Positions 27,001-39,725 of a stretch of 64,000 bases of DNA are shown one piece after another. Both the position numbers and the translations under genes were made by a program. The notes under the pieces are model-generated. The model saw only the letters and a program-made list of their open reading frames with translations. It made no database searches and had not been told where the DNA came from. The stretch comes from Luzula sylvatica. Taxonomy: Eukaryota; Streptophyta; Magnoliopsida; Poales; Juncaceae. Position 1 is the first letter of the stretch; the number at the start of each line of letters is the position of its first letter. Location of the stretch: the NCBI GenBank assembly GCA_946800325.1, contig OX326959.1, positions 32,464,527-32,528,526 of the forward strand. Direction: 5' to 3'.

Positions 27001-27131
27001 AAAGTTTGTTTTTCGATTCAAAACCAGATTTTAACGCTTTGATGAGTTCAAATAACGTGTTTTGAGATCATTTGTATCCTATCTTTTACTACATAACTTT
27101 TCACCAAATTTCACAAACACTAAGAAAGTTT
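24032..27131. repeat. 15-monomer tandem repeat (1,860 bp), one copy plus ten units
   Basis: Copy 1 is 24032-25891. Copy 2 starts at 25892 and follows the same order for the next units: A, A (TATATTTT), B (GAGTTC), B (CCAATTTTC), B (TATTGT), B (T90), D, E, E (AACTTG), C18 unit, F. The C18 marker at 25165 and 27025 keeps the spacing. Copy 1 contains two adjacent B units with CCAATTTTC (25396-25643) where related blocks have one. This turns a 14-monomer period, seen from 23429 to 25165, into 15. Private changes include TTCCAAAC, TTAAAAAC and TTCTATTC. Confidence 0.8.
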
Positions 27132-30100
27132 GTTTTTCGATTCAAAACAAGATTTGAACACTTCGAGGAGTTCAAATAACGTATTTTGAGATCATTTGTA
27201 TCGTATCTTTTACTACATAACTTTTCACCAAATTTCACAAACACTAAGAAAGTTTGTTTTTCGATTCAAAACAAGATTTTAACGCTTTGTGGAGTTCAAA
27301 TAACGTGTTTTGAGATCATTTGTATCGTATCTTTAACTACATAACTTTTCACCAAATTTCACAAACACTAAGAAAGTATGTTTTTCGATTCAAAACAAGA
27401 TTTTAACGCTTTGATGAGTTCAAATAACGTGTTTTGAGATCATTTGTATCGTATCTTTTACTACATAATTTTTCACCAAATTTCACAAACACTAAGTAAG
27501 TTTGTTTTTCGATTCAAAACAAGATTTTAACGCTTTGAGAAGTTCAAATAACGTGTTTTGAGTTCATTTGTATCGTATCTTTTACTACATAACTTTTCAC
27601 CAAATTTCACAAACACTAAGAAAGTTTGTTTTTCGATTCAAAACAAGATTTTAACGTTTTGAGGAGTTCAAATAACGTGTTTTGAGATCATTTGTATCGT
27701 ATCTTTTACTACATAAATTTTCACCAAATTTCACAAACACTAAGTAAGTTTGTTTTTCGATTCAAAACAAGATTTTAACGCTTTGAGAAGTTCAAATAAC
27801 GTGTTTTGAGATCATTTGTATCGTAACTTTTACTACTTAACTTTTCACCAAATTTCACAAACACTAAGAATGTTTGTTTTTCGATTCAAAACAAGATTTT
27901 AACGCTTTGAGGAGTTCAAATAACGTGTTTTGAGATCATTTGTATCGTATCTTTTACTACATAACTTTTCACCAAATTTCACAAACACCAAGAAAGTTTG
28001 TTTTTCGATTCAAAACAAGATTTTAACGCTTTGTGGAGTTCAAATAACGTGTTTTGAGATCATTTGTATCGTATCTTTAACTACATAACTTTTCACCAAA
28101 TTTCACAAACACTAAGAAAGTTTGTTTTTCGATTCAAAACAAGATTTTAACGCTTTGATGAGTTCAAATAACGTGTTTTGAGATCATTTGTATCGTATCT
28201 TTTACTACATAATTTTTCACCAAATTTCACAAACACTAAGTAAGTTTGTTTTTCGATTCAAAACAAGATTTTAACGCTTTGAGAAGTTCAAATAACGTGT
28301 TTTGAGTTCATTTGTATCGTATCTTTTACTACATAATTTTTCACCAAATTTCACAAACACTAAGAAAGTTTGTTTTTCGATTCAAAACAAGATTTTAACG
28401 TTTTGAGGAGTTCAAATAACGTGTTTTGAGATCATTTGTATCGTATCTTTTACTACATAAATTTTCACCAAATTTCACAAACACTAAGAAAGTTTGTTTT
28501 TCGATTCAAAACAAGATTTTAACGTTTTGAGGAGTTCAAATAACTTGTTTTGAGATCATTTGAATCGTATCTTTAACTACATAACTTTTTACCAAATTTC
28601 ACAAACACTAAGAAAGTTTGTTTTTCGATTCAAAACCAGATTTTAACGCTTTGATGAGTTCAAATAACGTGTTTTGAGATCATTTGTATCCTATCTTTTA
28701 CTACATAACTTTTCACCAAATTTCACAAACACTAAGAAAGTTTGTTTTTCGATTCAAAACAAGATTTGAACACTTCGAGGAGTTCAAATAACGTATTTTG
28801 AGATCATTTGTATCGTATCTTTTACTACATAACTTTTCACCAAATTTCACAAACACTAAGAAAGTTTGTTTTTCGATTCAAAACAAGATTTTAACGCTTT
28901 GTGGAGTTCAAATAACGTGTTTTGAGATCATTTGTATCGTATCTTTAACTACATAACTTTTCACCAAATTTCACAAACACTAAGAAAGTTTGTTTTTCGA
29001 TTCAAAACAAGATTTGAACACTTCGAGGAGTTCAAATAACGTATTTTGAGATCATTTGTATCGTATCTTTTACTACATAACTTTTCACCAAATTTCACAA
29101 ACACTAAGAAAGTTTGTTTTTCGATTCAAAACAAGATTTTAACGCTTTGTGGAGTTCAAATAACGTGTTTTGAGATCATTTGTATCGTATCTTTAACTAC
29201 ATAACTTTTCACCAAATTTCACAAACACTAAGAAAGTATGTTTTTCGATTCAAAACAAGATTTTAACGCTTTGATGAGTTCAAATAACGTGTTTTGAGAT
29301 CATTTGTATCGTATCTTTTACTACATAATTTTTCACCAAATTTCGCAAACACTAAGTAAGTTTGTTTTTCGATTCAAAACAAGATTTTAACGCTTTGAGA
29401 AGTTCAAATAACGTGTTTTGAGTTCATTTGTATCGTATCTTTTACTACATAACTTTTCACCAAATTTCACAAACACTAAGAAAGTTTGTTTTTCGATTCA
29501 AAACAAGATTTTAACGTTTTGAGGAGTTCAAATAACGTGTTTTGAGATCATTTGTATCGTATCTTTTACTACATAAATTTTCACCAAATTTCACAAACAC
29601 TAAGTAAGTTTGTTTTTCGATTCAAAACAAGATTTTAACGCTTTGAGAAGTTCAAATAACGTGTTTTGAGATCATTTGTATCGTAACTTTTACTACTTAA
29701 CTTTTCACCAAATTTCACAAACACTAAGAATGTTTGTTTTTCGATTCAAAACAAGATTTTAACGCTTTGAGGAGTTCAAATAACGTGTTTTGAGATCATT
29801 TGTATCGTATCTTTTACTACATAACTTTTCACCAAATTTCACAAACACCAAGAAAGTTTGTTTTTCGATTCAAAACAAGATTTTAACGCTTTGTGGAGTT
29901 CAAATAACGTGTTTTGAGATCATTTGTATCGTATCTTTAACTACATAACTTTTCACCAAATTTCACAAACACTAAGAAAGTTTGTTTTTCGATTCAAAAC
30001 AAGATTTTAACGCTTTGATGATTTCAAATAACGTGTTTTGAGATCATTTGTATCGTATCTTTTACTACATAATTTTTCACCAAATTTCACAAACACTAAG

Positions 30101-30851
30101 TAAGTTTGTTTTTCGATTCAAAACAAGATTTTAACGCTTTGAGAAGTTCAAATAACGTGTTTTGAGTTCATTTGTATCGTATCTTTTACTACATAATTTT
30201 TCACCAAATTTCACAAACACTAAGAAAGTTTGTTTTTCGATTCAAAACAAGATTTTAACGTTTTGAGGAGTTCAAATAACGTGTTTTGAGATCATTTGTA
30301 TCGTATCTTTTACTACATAAATTTTCACCAAATTTCACAAACACTAAGAAAGTTTGTTTTTCGATTCAAAACAAGATTTTAACGTTTTGAGGAGTTCAAA
30401 TAACTTGTTTTGAGATCATTTGAATCGTATCTTTAACTACATAACTTTTTACCAAATTTCACAAACACTAAGAAAGTTTGTTTTTCGATTCAAAACCAGA
30501 TTTTAACGCTTTGATGAGTTCAAATAACGTGTTTTGAGATCATTTGTATCCTATCTTTTACTACATAACTTTTCACCAAATTTCACAAACACTAAGAAAG
30601 TTTGTTTTTCGATTCAAAACAAGATTTGAACACTTCGAGGAGTTCAAATAACGTATTTTGAGATCATTTGTATCGTATCTTTTACTACATAACTTTTCAC
30701 CAAATTTCACAAACACTAAGAAAGTTTGTTTTTCGATTCAAAACAAGATTTTAACGCTTTGTGGAGTTCAAATAACGTGTTTTGAGATCATTTGTATCGT
30801 ATCTTTAACTACATAACTTTTCACCAATTTTCACAAACACTAAGAAAGTTT
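27132..30851. repeat. 15-monomer tandem duplication (1,860 bp), second register
   Basis: The copies are 27132-28991 and 28992-30851. The order is F, B, C (preceded by GTATG), D, E, D (GTAACTTTT), A (ACCAAG), B, C, D, E, E (AACTTG), C18 unit, F, B. Paired markers at 1,860 bp are GTATG at 27378/29238 and C18 at 28637/30497. Copy 2 carries private changes (TTTCGCAAAC near 29345, GATGATTTC near 30022), and its last B unit has CCAATTTTC instead of CCAAATTTC. The composition differs from the preceding 15-monomer block, so equal period does not mean equal origin. Confidence 0.85.
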
Positions 30852-33800
30852 GTTTTTCGATTCAAAACAAGATTTTAACGCTTTGTGGAGTTCAAATAAC
30901 GTGTTTTGAGATCATTTGTATTGTATCTTTAACTACATAACTTTTCACCAAATTTCACAAACACTAAGAAAGTTTGTTTTTCGATTCAAAACAAGATTTT
31001 AACGCTTTGTGGAGTTCAAATAACGTGTTTTGAGATCATTTGTATCGTATCTTTAACTACATAACTTTTAACCAAATTTCACAAACACTAAGAAAGTTTG
31101 TTTTTCGATTCAAAACAAGATTTTAACGCTTTGAGGAGTTCAAATAACGTGTTTTGAGATCATTTGTATCGTATCTTTTACTACATAACTTTTCACCAAA
31201 TTTCACAAACACTAAGAAAGTTTGTTTTTCGATTCAAAACAAGATTTTAACGCTTTGAGGAGTTCAAATAACGTGTTTTGAGATCATTTGTATTGTATAT
31301 TTTACTACATAACGTTTCACCAAATTTCACAAACACTAAGAAAGTTTGTTTTTCGATTCAAAACAAGATTTTAACGCTTTGTGGAGTTCAAATAACGTGT
31401 TTTGAGTTCATTTGTATCGTATCTTTTACTACATAACTTTTCACCAAATTTCACAAACACTAAGTAAGTTTGTTTTTCGATTCAAAACAAGATTTTAACG
31501 CTTTGTGGAGTTCAAATAACGTGTTTTGAGATCATTTGTATCGTATCTTTAACTACATAACTTTTCACCAATTTTCACAAACACTAAGAAAGTTTGTTTT
31601 TCGATTCAAAACAAGATTTTAACGCTTTGTGGAGTTCAAATAACGTGTTTTGAGATCATTTGTATTGTATCTTTAACTACATAACTTTTCACCAAATTTC
31701 ACAAACACTAAGAAAGTTTGTTTTTCGATTCAAAACAAGATTTTAACGCTTTGTGGAGTTCAAATAACGTGTTTTGAGATCATTTGTATCGTATCTTTTA
31801 CTACATAATTTTTCACCAAATTTCACAAACACTAAGTAAGTTTGTTTTTCGATTCAAAACAAGATTTTAACGCTTTGAGAAGTTCAAATAACGTGTTTTG
31901 AGTTCATTTGTATCGTATCTTTTACTACATAATTTTTCACCAAATTTCACAAACACTAAGAAAGTTTGTTTTTCGATTCAAAACAAGATTTTAACGTTTT
32001 GAGGAGTTCAAATAACGTGTTTTGAGATCATTTGTATCGTATCTTTTACTACATAAATTTTCACCAAATTTCACAAACACTAAGAAAGTTTGTTTTTCGA
32101 TTCAAAACAAGATTTTAACGTTTTGAGGAGTTCAAATAACTTGTTTTGAGATCATTTGAATCGTATCTTTAACTACATAACTTTTTACCAAATTTCACAA
32201 ACACTAAGAAAGTTTGTTTTTCGATTCAAAACCAGATTTTAACGCTTTGATGAGTTCAAATAACGTGTTTTGAGATCATTTGTATCCTATCTTTTACTAC
32301 ATAACTTTTCACCAAATTTCACAAACACTAAGAAAGTTTGTTTTTCGATTCAAAACAAGATTTGAACACTTCGAGGAGTTCAAATAACGTATTTTGAGAT
32401 CATTTGTATCGTATCTTTTACTACATAACTTTTCACCAAATTTCACAAACACTAAGAAAGTTTGTTTTTCGATTCAAAACAAGATTTTAACGCTTTGTGG
32501 AGTTCAAATAACGTGTTTTGAGATCATTTGTATCGTATCTTTAACTACATAACTTTTCACCAATTTTCACAAACACTAAGAAAGTTTGTTTTTCGATTCA
32601 AAACAAGATTTTAACGCTTTGTGGAGTTCAAATAACGTGTTTTGAGATCATTTGTATCGTATCTTTAACTACATAACTTTTCACCAATTTTCACAAACAC
32701 TAAGAAAGTTTGTTTTTCGATTCAAAACAAGATTTTAACGCTTTGTGGAGTTCAAATAACGTGTTTTGAGATCATTTGTATCGTATCTTTAACTACATAA
32801 CTTTTCACCAATTTTCACAAACACTAAGAAAGTTTGTTTTTCGATTCAAAACAAGATTTTAACGCTTTGAGGAGTTCAAATAACGTGTTTTGAGATCATT
32901 TGTATCGTATCTTTTACTACATAACTTTTCACCAAATTTCACAAACACTAAGAAAGTTTGTTTTTCGATTCAAAACAAGATTTTAACGCTTTGTGGAGTT
33001 CAAATAACGTGTTTTGAGATCATTTGTATCGTATCTTTAACTACATAACTTTTCACCAATTTTCACAAACACTAAGAAAGTTTGTTTTTCGATTCAAAAC
33101 AAGATTTTAACGCTTTGAGGAGTTCAAATAACGTGTTTTGAGATCATTTGTATCGTATCTTTTACTACATAACTTTTCACCAAATTTCACAAACACTAAG
33201 AAAGTTTGTTTTTCGATTCAAAACAAGATTTTAACGCTTTGAGGAGTTCAAATAACGTGTTTTGAGATCATTTGTATTGTATATTTTACTACATAACGTT
33301 TCACCAAATTTCACAAACACTAAGAAAGTTTGTTTTTCGATTCAAAACAAGATTTTAACGCTTTGTGGAGTTCAAATAACGTGTTTTGAGTTCATTTGTA
33401 TCGTATCTTTTACGACATAACTTTTCACCAAATTTCACAAACACTAAGTAAGTTTGTTTTTCGATTCAAAACAAGATTTTAATGCTTTGTGGAGTTCAAA
33501 TAACGTGTTTTGAGATCATTTGTATCGTATCTTTAACTACATAACTTTTCACCAATTTTCACAAACACTAAGAAAGTTTGTTTCTCGATTCAAAACAAGA
33601 TTTTAACGCTTTGTGGAGTTCAAATAACGTGTTTTGAGATCATTAGTATTGTATCTTTAACTACATAACTTTTCACCAAATTTCACAAACACTAAGAAAG
33701 TTTGTTTTTCGATTCAAAACAAGATTTTAACGCTTTGTGGAGTTCAAATAACGTGTTTTGAGATCATTTGTATCGTATCTTTTACTACATAATTTTTCAC

Positions 33801-36800
33801 CAAATTTCACAAACACTAAGTAAGTTTGTTTTTCGATTCAAAACAAGATTTTAACGCTTTGAGAAGTTCAAATAACGTGTTTTGAGTTCATTTGTATCGT
33901 ATCTTTTACTACATAATTTTTCACCAAATTTCACAAACACTAAGAAAGTTTGTTTTTCGATTCAAAACAAGATTTTAACGTTTTGAGGAGTTCAAATAAC
34001 GTGTTTTGAGATCATTTGTATCGTATCTTTTACTACATAAATTTTCACCAAATTTCACAAACACTAAGAAAGTTTGTTTTTCGATTCAAAACAAGATTTT
34101 AACGTTTTGAGGAGTTCAAATAACTTGTTTTGAGATCATTTGAATCGTATCTTTAACTACATAACTTTTTACCAAATTTCACAAACACTAAGAAAGTTTG
34201 TTTTTCGATTCAAAACCAGATTTTAACGCTTTGATGAGTTCAAATAACGTGTTTTGAGATCATTTGTATCCTATCTTTTACTACATAACTTTTCACCAAA
34301 TTTCACAAACACTAAGAAAGTTTGTTTTTCGATTCAAAACAAGATTTGAACACTTCGAGGAGTTCAAATAACGTATTTTGAGATCATTTGTATCGTATCT
34401 TTTACTACATAACTTTTCACCAAATTTCACAAACACTAAGAAAGTTTGTTTTTCGATTCAAAACAAGATTTTAACGCTTTGTGGAGTTCAAATAACGTGT
34501 TTTGAGATCATTTGTATCGTATCTTTAACTACATAACTTTTCACCAAATTTCACAAACACTAAGAAAGTATGTTTTTCGATTCAAAACAAGATTTTAACG
34601 CTTTGATGAGTTCAAATAACGTGTTTTGAGATCATTTGTATCGTATCTTTTACTACATAATTTTTCACCAAATTTCACAAACACTAAGTAAGTTTGTTTT
34701 TCGATTCAAAACAAGATTTTAACGCTTTGAGAAGTTCAAATAACGTGTTTTGAGTTCATTTGTATCGTATCTTTTACTACATAACTTTTCACCAAATTTC
34801 ACAAACACTAAGAAAGTTTGTTTTTCGATTCAAAACAAGATTTTAACGTTTTGAGGAGTTCAAATAACGTGTTTTGAGATCATTTGTATCGTATCTTTTA
34901 CTACATAAATTTTCACCAAATTTCACAAACACTAAGTAAGTTTGTTTTTCGATTCAAAACAAGATTTTAACGCTTTGAGAAGTTCAAATAACGTGTTTTG
35001 AGATCATTTGTATCGTAACTTTTACTACTTAACTTTTCACCAAATTTCACAAACACTAAGAATGTTTGTTTTTCGATTCAAAACAAGATTTTAACGCTTT
35101 GAGGAGTTCAAATAACGTGTTTTGAGATCATTTGTATCGTATCTTTTACTACATAACTTTTCACCAAATTTCACAAACACCAAGAAAGTTTGTTTTTCGA
35201 TTCAAAACAAGATTTTAACGCTTTGTGGAGTTCAAATAACGTGTTTTGAGATCATTTGTATCGTATCTTTAACTACATAACTTTTCACCAAATTTCACAA
35301 ACACTAAGAAAGTTTGTTTTTCGATTCAAAACAAGATTTTAACGCTTTGATGAGTTCAAATAACGTGTTTTGAGATCATTTGTATCGTATCTTTTACTAC
35401 ATAATTTTTCACCAAATTTCACAAACACTAAGTAAGTTTGTTTTTCGATTCAAAACAAGATTTTAACGCTTTGAGAAGTTCAAATAACGTGTTTTGAGTT
35501 CATTTGTATCGTATCTTTTACTACATAATTTTTCACCAAATTTCACAAACACTAAGAAAGTTTGTTTTTCGATTCAAAACAAGATTTTAACGCTTTGAGC
35601 AGTTCAAATAACGTGTTTTGAGATCATTTGTATTGTATATTTTACTACATAACGTTTCACCAAATTTCACAAACACTAAGAAAGTTTGTTTTTCGATTCA
35701 AAACAAGATTTTAACGCTTTGTGGAGTTCAAATAACGTGTTTTGAGATCATTTGTATCGTATCTTTAACTACATAACTTTTCACCAAATTTCACAAACAC
35801 TAAGAAAGTTTGTTTTTCGATTCAAAACAAGATTTTAACGCTTTGAGGAGTTCAAATAACGTGTTTTGAGATCATTTGTATTGTATATTTTACTACATAA
35901 CGTTTCACCAAATTTCACAAACACTAAGAAAGTTTGTTTTTCGATTCAAAACAAGATTTTAACGCTTTGTGGAGTTCAAATAACGTGTTTTGAGTTCATT
36001 TGTATCGTATCTTTTACTACATAACTTTTCACCAAATTTCACAAACACTAAGTAAGTTTGTTTTTCGATTCAAAACAAGATTTTAACGCTTTGTGGAGTT
36101 CAAATAACGTGTTTTGAGATCATTTGTATCGTATCTTTAACTACATAACTTTTCACCAATTTTCACAAACACTAAGAAAGTTTGTTTCTCGATTCAAAAC
36201 AAGATTTTAACGCTTTGTGGAGTTCAAATAACGTGTTTTGAGATCATTTGTATTGTATCTTTAACTACATAACTTTTCACCAAATTTCACAAACACTAAG
36301 AAAGTTTGTTTTTCGATTCAAAACAAGATTTTAACGCTTTGTGGAGTTCAAATAACGTGTTTTGAGATCATTTGTATCGTATCTTTTACTACATAATTTT
36401 TCACCAAATTTCACAAACACTAAGTAAGTTTGTTTTTCGATTCAAAACAAGATTTTAACGCTTTGAGAAGTTCAAATAACGTGTTTTGAGTTCATTTGTA
36501 TCGTATCTTTTACTACATAATTTTTCACCAAATTTCACAAACACTAAGAAAGTTTGTTTTTCGATTCAAAACAAGATTTTAACGTTTTGAGGAGTTCAAA
36601 TAACGTGTTTTGAGATCATTTGTATCGTATCTTTTACTACATAAATTTTCACCAAATTTCACAAACACTAAGAAAGTTTGTTTTTCGATTCAAAACAAGA
36701 TTTTAACGTTTTGAGGAGTTCAAATAACTTGTTTTGAGATCATTTGAATCGTATCTTTAACTACATAACTTTTTACCAAATTTCACAAACACTAAGAAAG

Positions 36801-36927
36801 TTTGTTTTTCGATTCAAAACCAGATTTTAACGCTTTGATGAGTTCAAATAACGTGTTTTGAGATCATTTGTATCCTATCTTTTACTACATAACTTTTCAC
36901 CAAATTTCACAAACACTAAGAAAGTTT
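30852..36927. repeat. Mosaic block, C18 period 14 to 21 monomers
   Basis: Forty-nine units built from the same cassettes without one clean period. The C18 marker falls at 30497, 32233, 34217 and 36821, which is 14, 16 and 21 monomers apart. A run of three B units with CCAATTTTC sits at 32464-32835. From 34572 to 36059 the order and markers (GTATG, ACCAAG, the C37 form GCAGTTC, TATATTTT) copy 14608-16095, offset 19,964 bp or 161 monomers. The final seven units, 36060-36927, copy 33456-34323. Confidence 0.75.
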
Positions 36928-37051
36928 GTTTTTCGATTCAAAACAAGATTTGAACACTTCGAGGAGTTCAAATAACGTGTTTTGAGATCATTTGTATCGT
37001 ATCTTTTACTACTTAACTTTTCACCAAATTTCACAAACACTAAGAATGTTT
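36928..37051. repeat. Hybrid junction monomer (type F front, type D back)
   Basis: The first part reads TTTGAACACTTCGAGGAG, the signature of type F. The rest has CGTGTTTTGAG and TACTACTTAAC, the signature of D units that precede GAATG. Other F units have CGTATTTTGAG and TACATAAC. The switch lies between 36964 (G37, F-like) and 36979 (G52, D-like), about 15 bp. I saw this combination only here. The unit marks the join between the seven monomers ending at 36927 and the long-range copy that follows. Confidence 0.85.
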
Positions 37052-39725
37052 GTTTTTCGATTCAAAACAAGATTTTAACGCTTTGAGGAGTTCAAATAAC
37101 GTGTTTTGAGATCATTTGTATCGTATCTTTTACTACATAACTTTTCACCAAATTTCACAAACACTAAGAAAGTTTGTTTTTCGATTCAAAACAAGATTTT
37201 AACGCTTTGTGGAGTTCAAATAACGTGTTTTGAGATCATTTGTATCGTATCTTTAACTACATAACTTTTCACCAAATTTCACAAACACTAAGAAAGTTTG
37301 TTTTTCGATTCAAAACAAGATTTTAACGCTTTGAGGAGTTCAAATAACGTGTTTTGAGATCATTTGTATCGTATCTTTTACTACATAACTTTTCACCAAA
37401 TTTCACAAACACTAAGAAAGTTTGTTTTTCGATTCAAAACAAGATTTTAACGCTTTGTGGAGTTCAAATAACGTGTTTTGAGATCATTTGTATCGTATCT
37501 TTAACTACATAACTTTTCACCAAATTTCACAAACACTAAGAAAGTTTGTTTTTCGATTCAAAACAAGATTTTAACGCTTTGTGGAGTTCAAATAACGTGT
37601 TTTGAGATCATTTGTATCGTATCTTTAACTACATAACTTTTAACCAAATTTCACAAACACTAAGAAAGTTTGTTTTTCGATTCAAAACAAGATTTTAACG
37701 CTTTGTGGAGTTCAAATAACGTGTTTTGAGATCATTTGTATCGTATCTTTTACTACATAACTTTTCACCAAATTTCACAAACACTAAGAAAGTTTGTTTT
37801 TCGATTCAAAACAAGATTTTAACGCTTTGTGGAGTTCAAATAACGTGTTTTGAGATCATTTGTATCGTATCTTTAACTACATAACTTTTCACCAAATTTC
37901 ACAAACCCTAAGAAAGTTTGTTTTTCGATTCAAAACAAGATTTTAACGCTTTGTGGAGTTCAAATAACGTGTTTTGAGATCATTTGTATCGTATCTTTAA
38001 CTACATAACTTTTCACCAAATTTCACAAACACTAAGAAAGTATGTTTTTCGATTCAAAACAAGATTTTAACGCTTTGATGAGTTCAAATAACGTGTTTTG
38101 AGATCATTTGTATCGTATCTTTTACTACATAATTTTTCACCAAATTTCACAAACACTAAGTAAGTTTGTTTTTCGATTCAAAACAAGATTTTAACGCTTT
38201 GAGAAGTTCAAATAACGTGTTTTGAGTTCATTTGTATCGTATCTTTTACTACATAACTTTTCACCAAATTTCACAAACACTAAGAAAGTTTGTTTCTCGA
38301 TTCAAAACAAGATTTTAACGTTTTGAGGAGTTCAAATAACGTGTTTTGAGATCATTTGTATCGTATCTTTTACTACATAAATTTTCACCAAATTTCACAA
38401 ACACTAAGTAAGTTTGTTTTTCGATTCAAAACAAGATTTTAACGCTTTGAGAAGTTCAAATAACGTGTTTTGAGATCATTTGTATCGTAACTTTTACTAC
38501 TTAACTTTTCACCAAATTTCACAAACACTAAGAATGTTTGTTTTTCGATTCAAAACAAGATTTTAACGCTTTGAGGAGTTCAAATAACGTGTTTTGAGAT
38601 CATTTGTATCGTATCTTTTACTACATAACTTTTCACCAAATTTCACAAACACCAAGAAAGTTTGTTTTTCGATTCAAAACAAGATTTTAACGCTTTGTGG
38701 AGTTCAAATAACGTGTTTTGAGATCATTTGTATCGTATCTTTAACTACATAACTTTTCACCAAATTTCACAAACACTAAGAAAGTTTGTTTTTCGATTCA
38801 AAACAAGATTTTAACGCTTTGATGAGTTCAAATAACGTGTTTTGAGATCATTTGTATCGTATCTTTTACTACATAATTTTTCACCAAATTTCACAAACAC
38901 TAAGTAAGTTTGTTTTTCGATTCAAAACAAGATTTTAACGCTTTGAGAAGTTCAAATAACGTGTTTTGAGTTCATTTGTATCGTATCTTTTACTACATAA
39001 TTTTTCACCAAATTTCACAAACACTAAGAAAGTTTGTTTTTCGATTCAAAACAAGATTTTAACGTTTTGAGGAGTTCAAATAACGTGTTTTGAGATCATT
39101 TGTATCGTATCTTTTACTACATAAATTTTCACCAAATTTCACAAACACTAAGAAAGTTTGTTTTTCGATTCAAAACAAGATTTTAACGTTTTGAGGAGTT
39201 CAAATAACTTGTTTTGAGATCATTTGAATCGTATCTTTAACTACATAACTTTTTACCAAATTTCACAAACACTAAGAAAGTTTGTTTTTCGATTCAAAAC
39301 CAGATTTTAACGCTTTGATGAGTTCAAATAACGTGTTTTGAGATCATTTGTATCCTATCTTTTACTACATAACTTTTCACCAAATTTCACAAACACTAAG
39401 AAAGTTTGTTTTTCGATTCAAAACAAGATTTGAACACTTCGAGGAGTTCAAATAACGTATTTTGAGATCATTTGTATCGTATCTTTTACTACATAACTTT
39501 TCACCAAATTTCACAAACACTAAGAAAGTTTGTTTTTCGATTCAAAACAAGATTTTAACGCTTTGTGGAGTTCAAATAACGTGTTTTGAGATCATTTGTA
39601 TCGTATCTTTAACTACATAACTTTTCACCAATTTTCACAAACACTAAGAAAGTTTGTTTTTCGATTCAAAACAAGATTTTAACGCTTTGTGGAGTTCAAA
39701 TAACGTGTTTTGAGATCATTTGTAT
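36965..39725. repeat. Long-range duplicate of 16133-18893 (offset 20,832 bp)
   Basis: About 2.76 kb match the upstream segment at a constant offset of 168 monomers. Paired markers are GAATG before 16220/37052, AAACCCTAA at 17075/37907, GTATG at 17210/38042, TTTCTCG at 17464/38296, C18 at 18469/39301 and CCAATTTTC near 18779/39611. The match ends where this copy has TATTGT and the upstream one has TATCGT. Upstream-only changes (GTTCGAATAAC near 17129, ATTTCTATCC near 18519) post-date the copy or were lost from it. Confidence 0.85.

Noticed and set aside
14484..37907. A 147-monomer super-period suggested by AAACCCTAA at 19679 and 37907 (7 x 21 units)
   Set aside because: The sequence between is made of 11-, 14-, 15- and 16-monomer blocks, so the multiple of 21 appears to be a coincidence.
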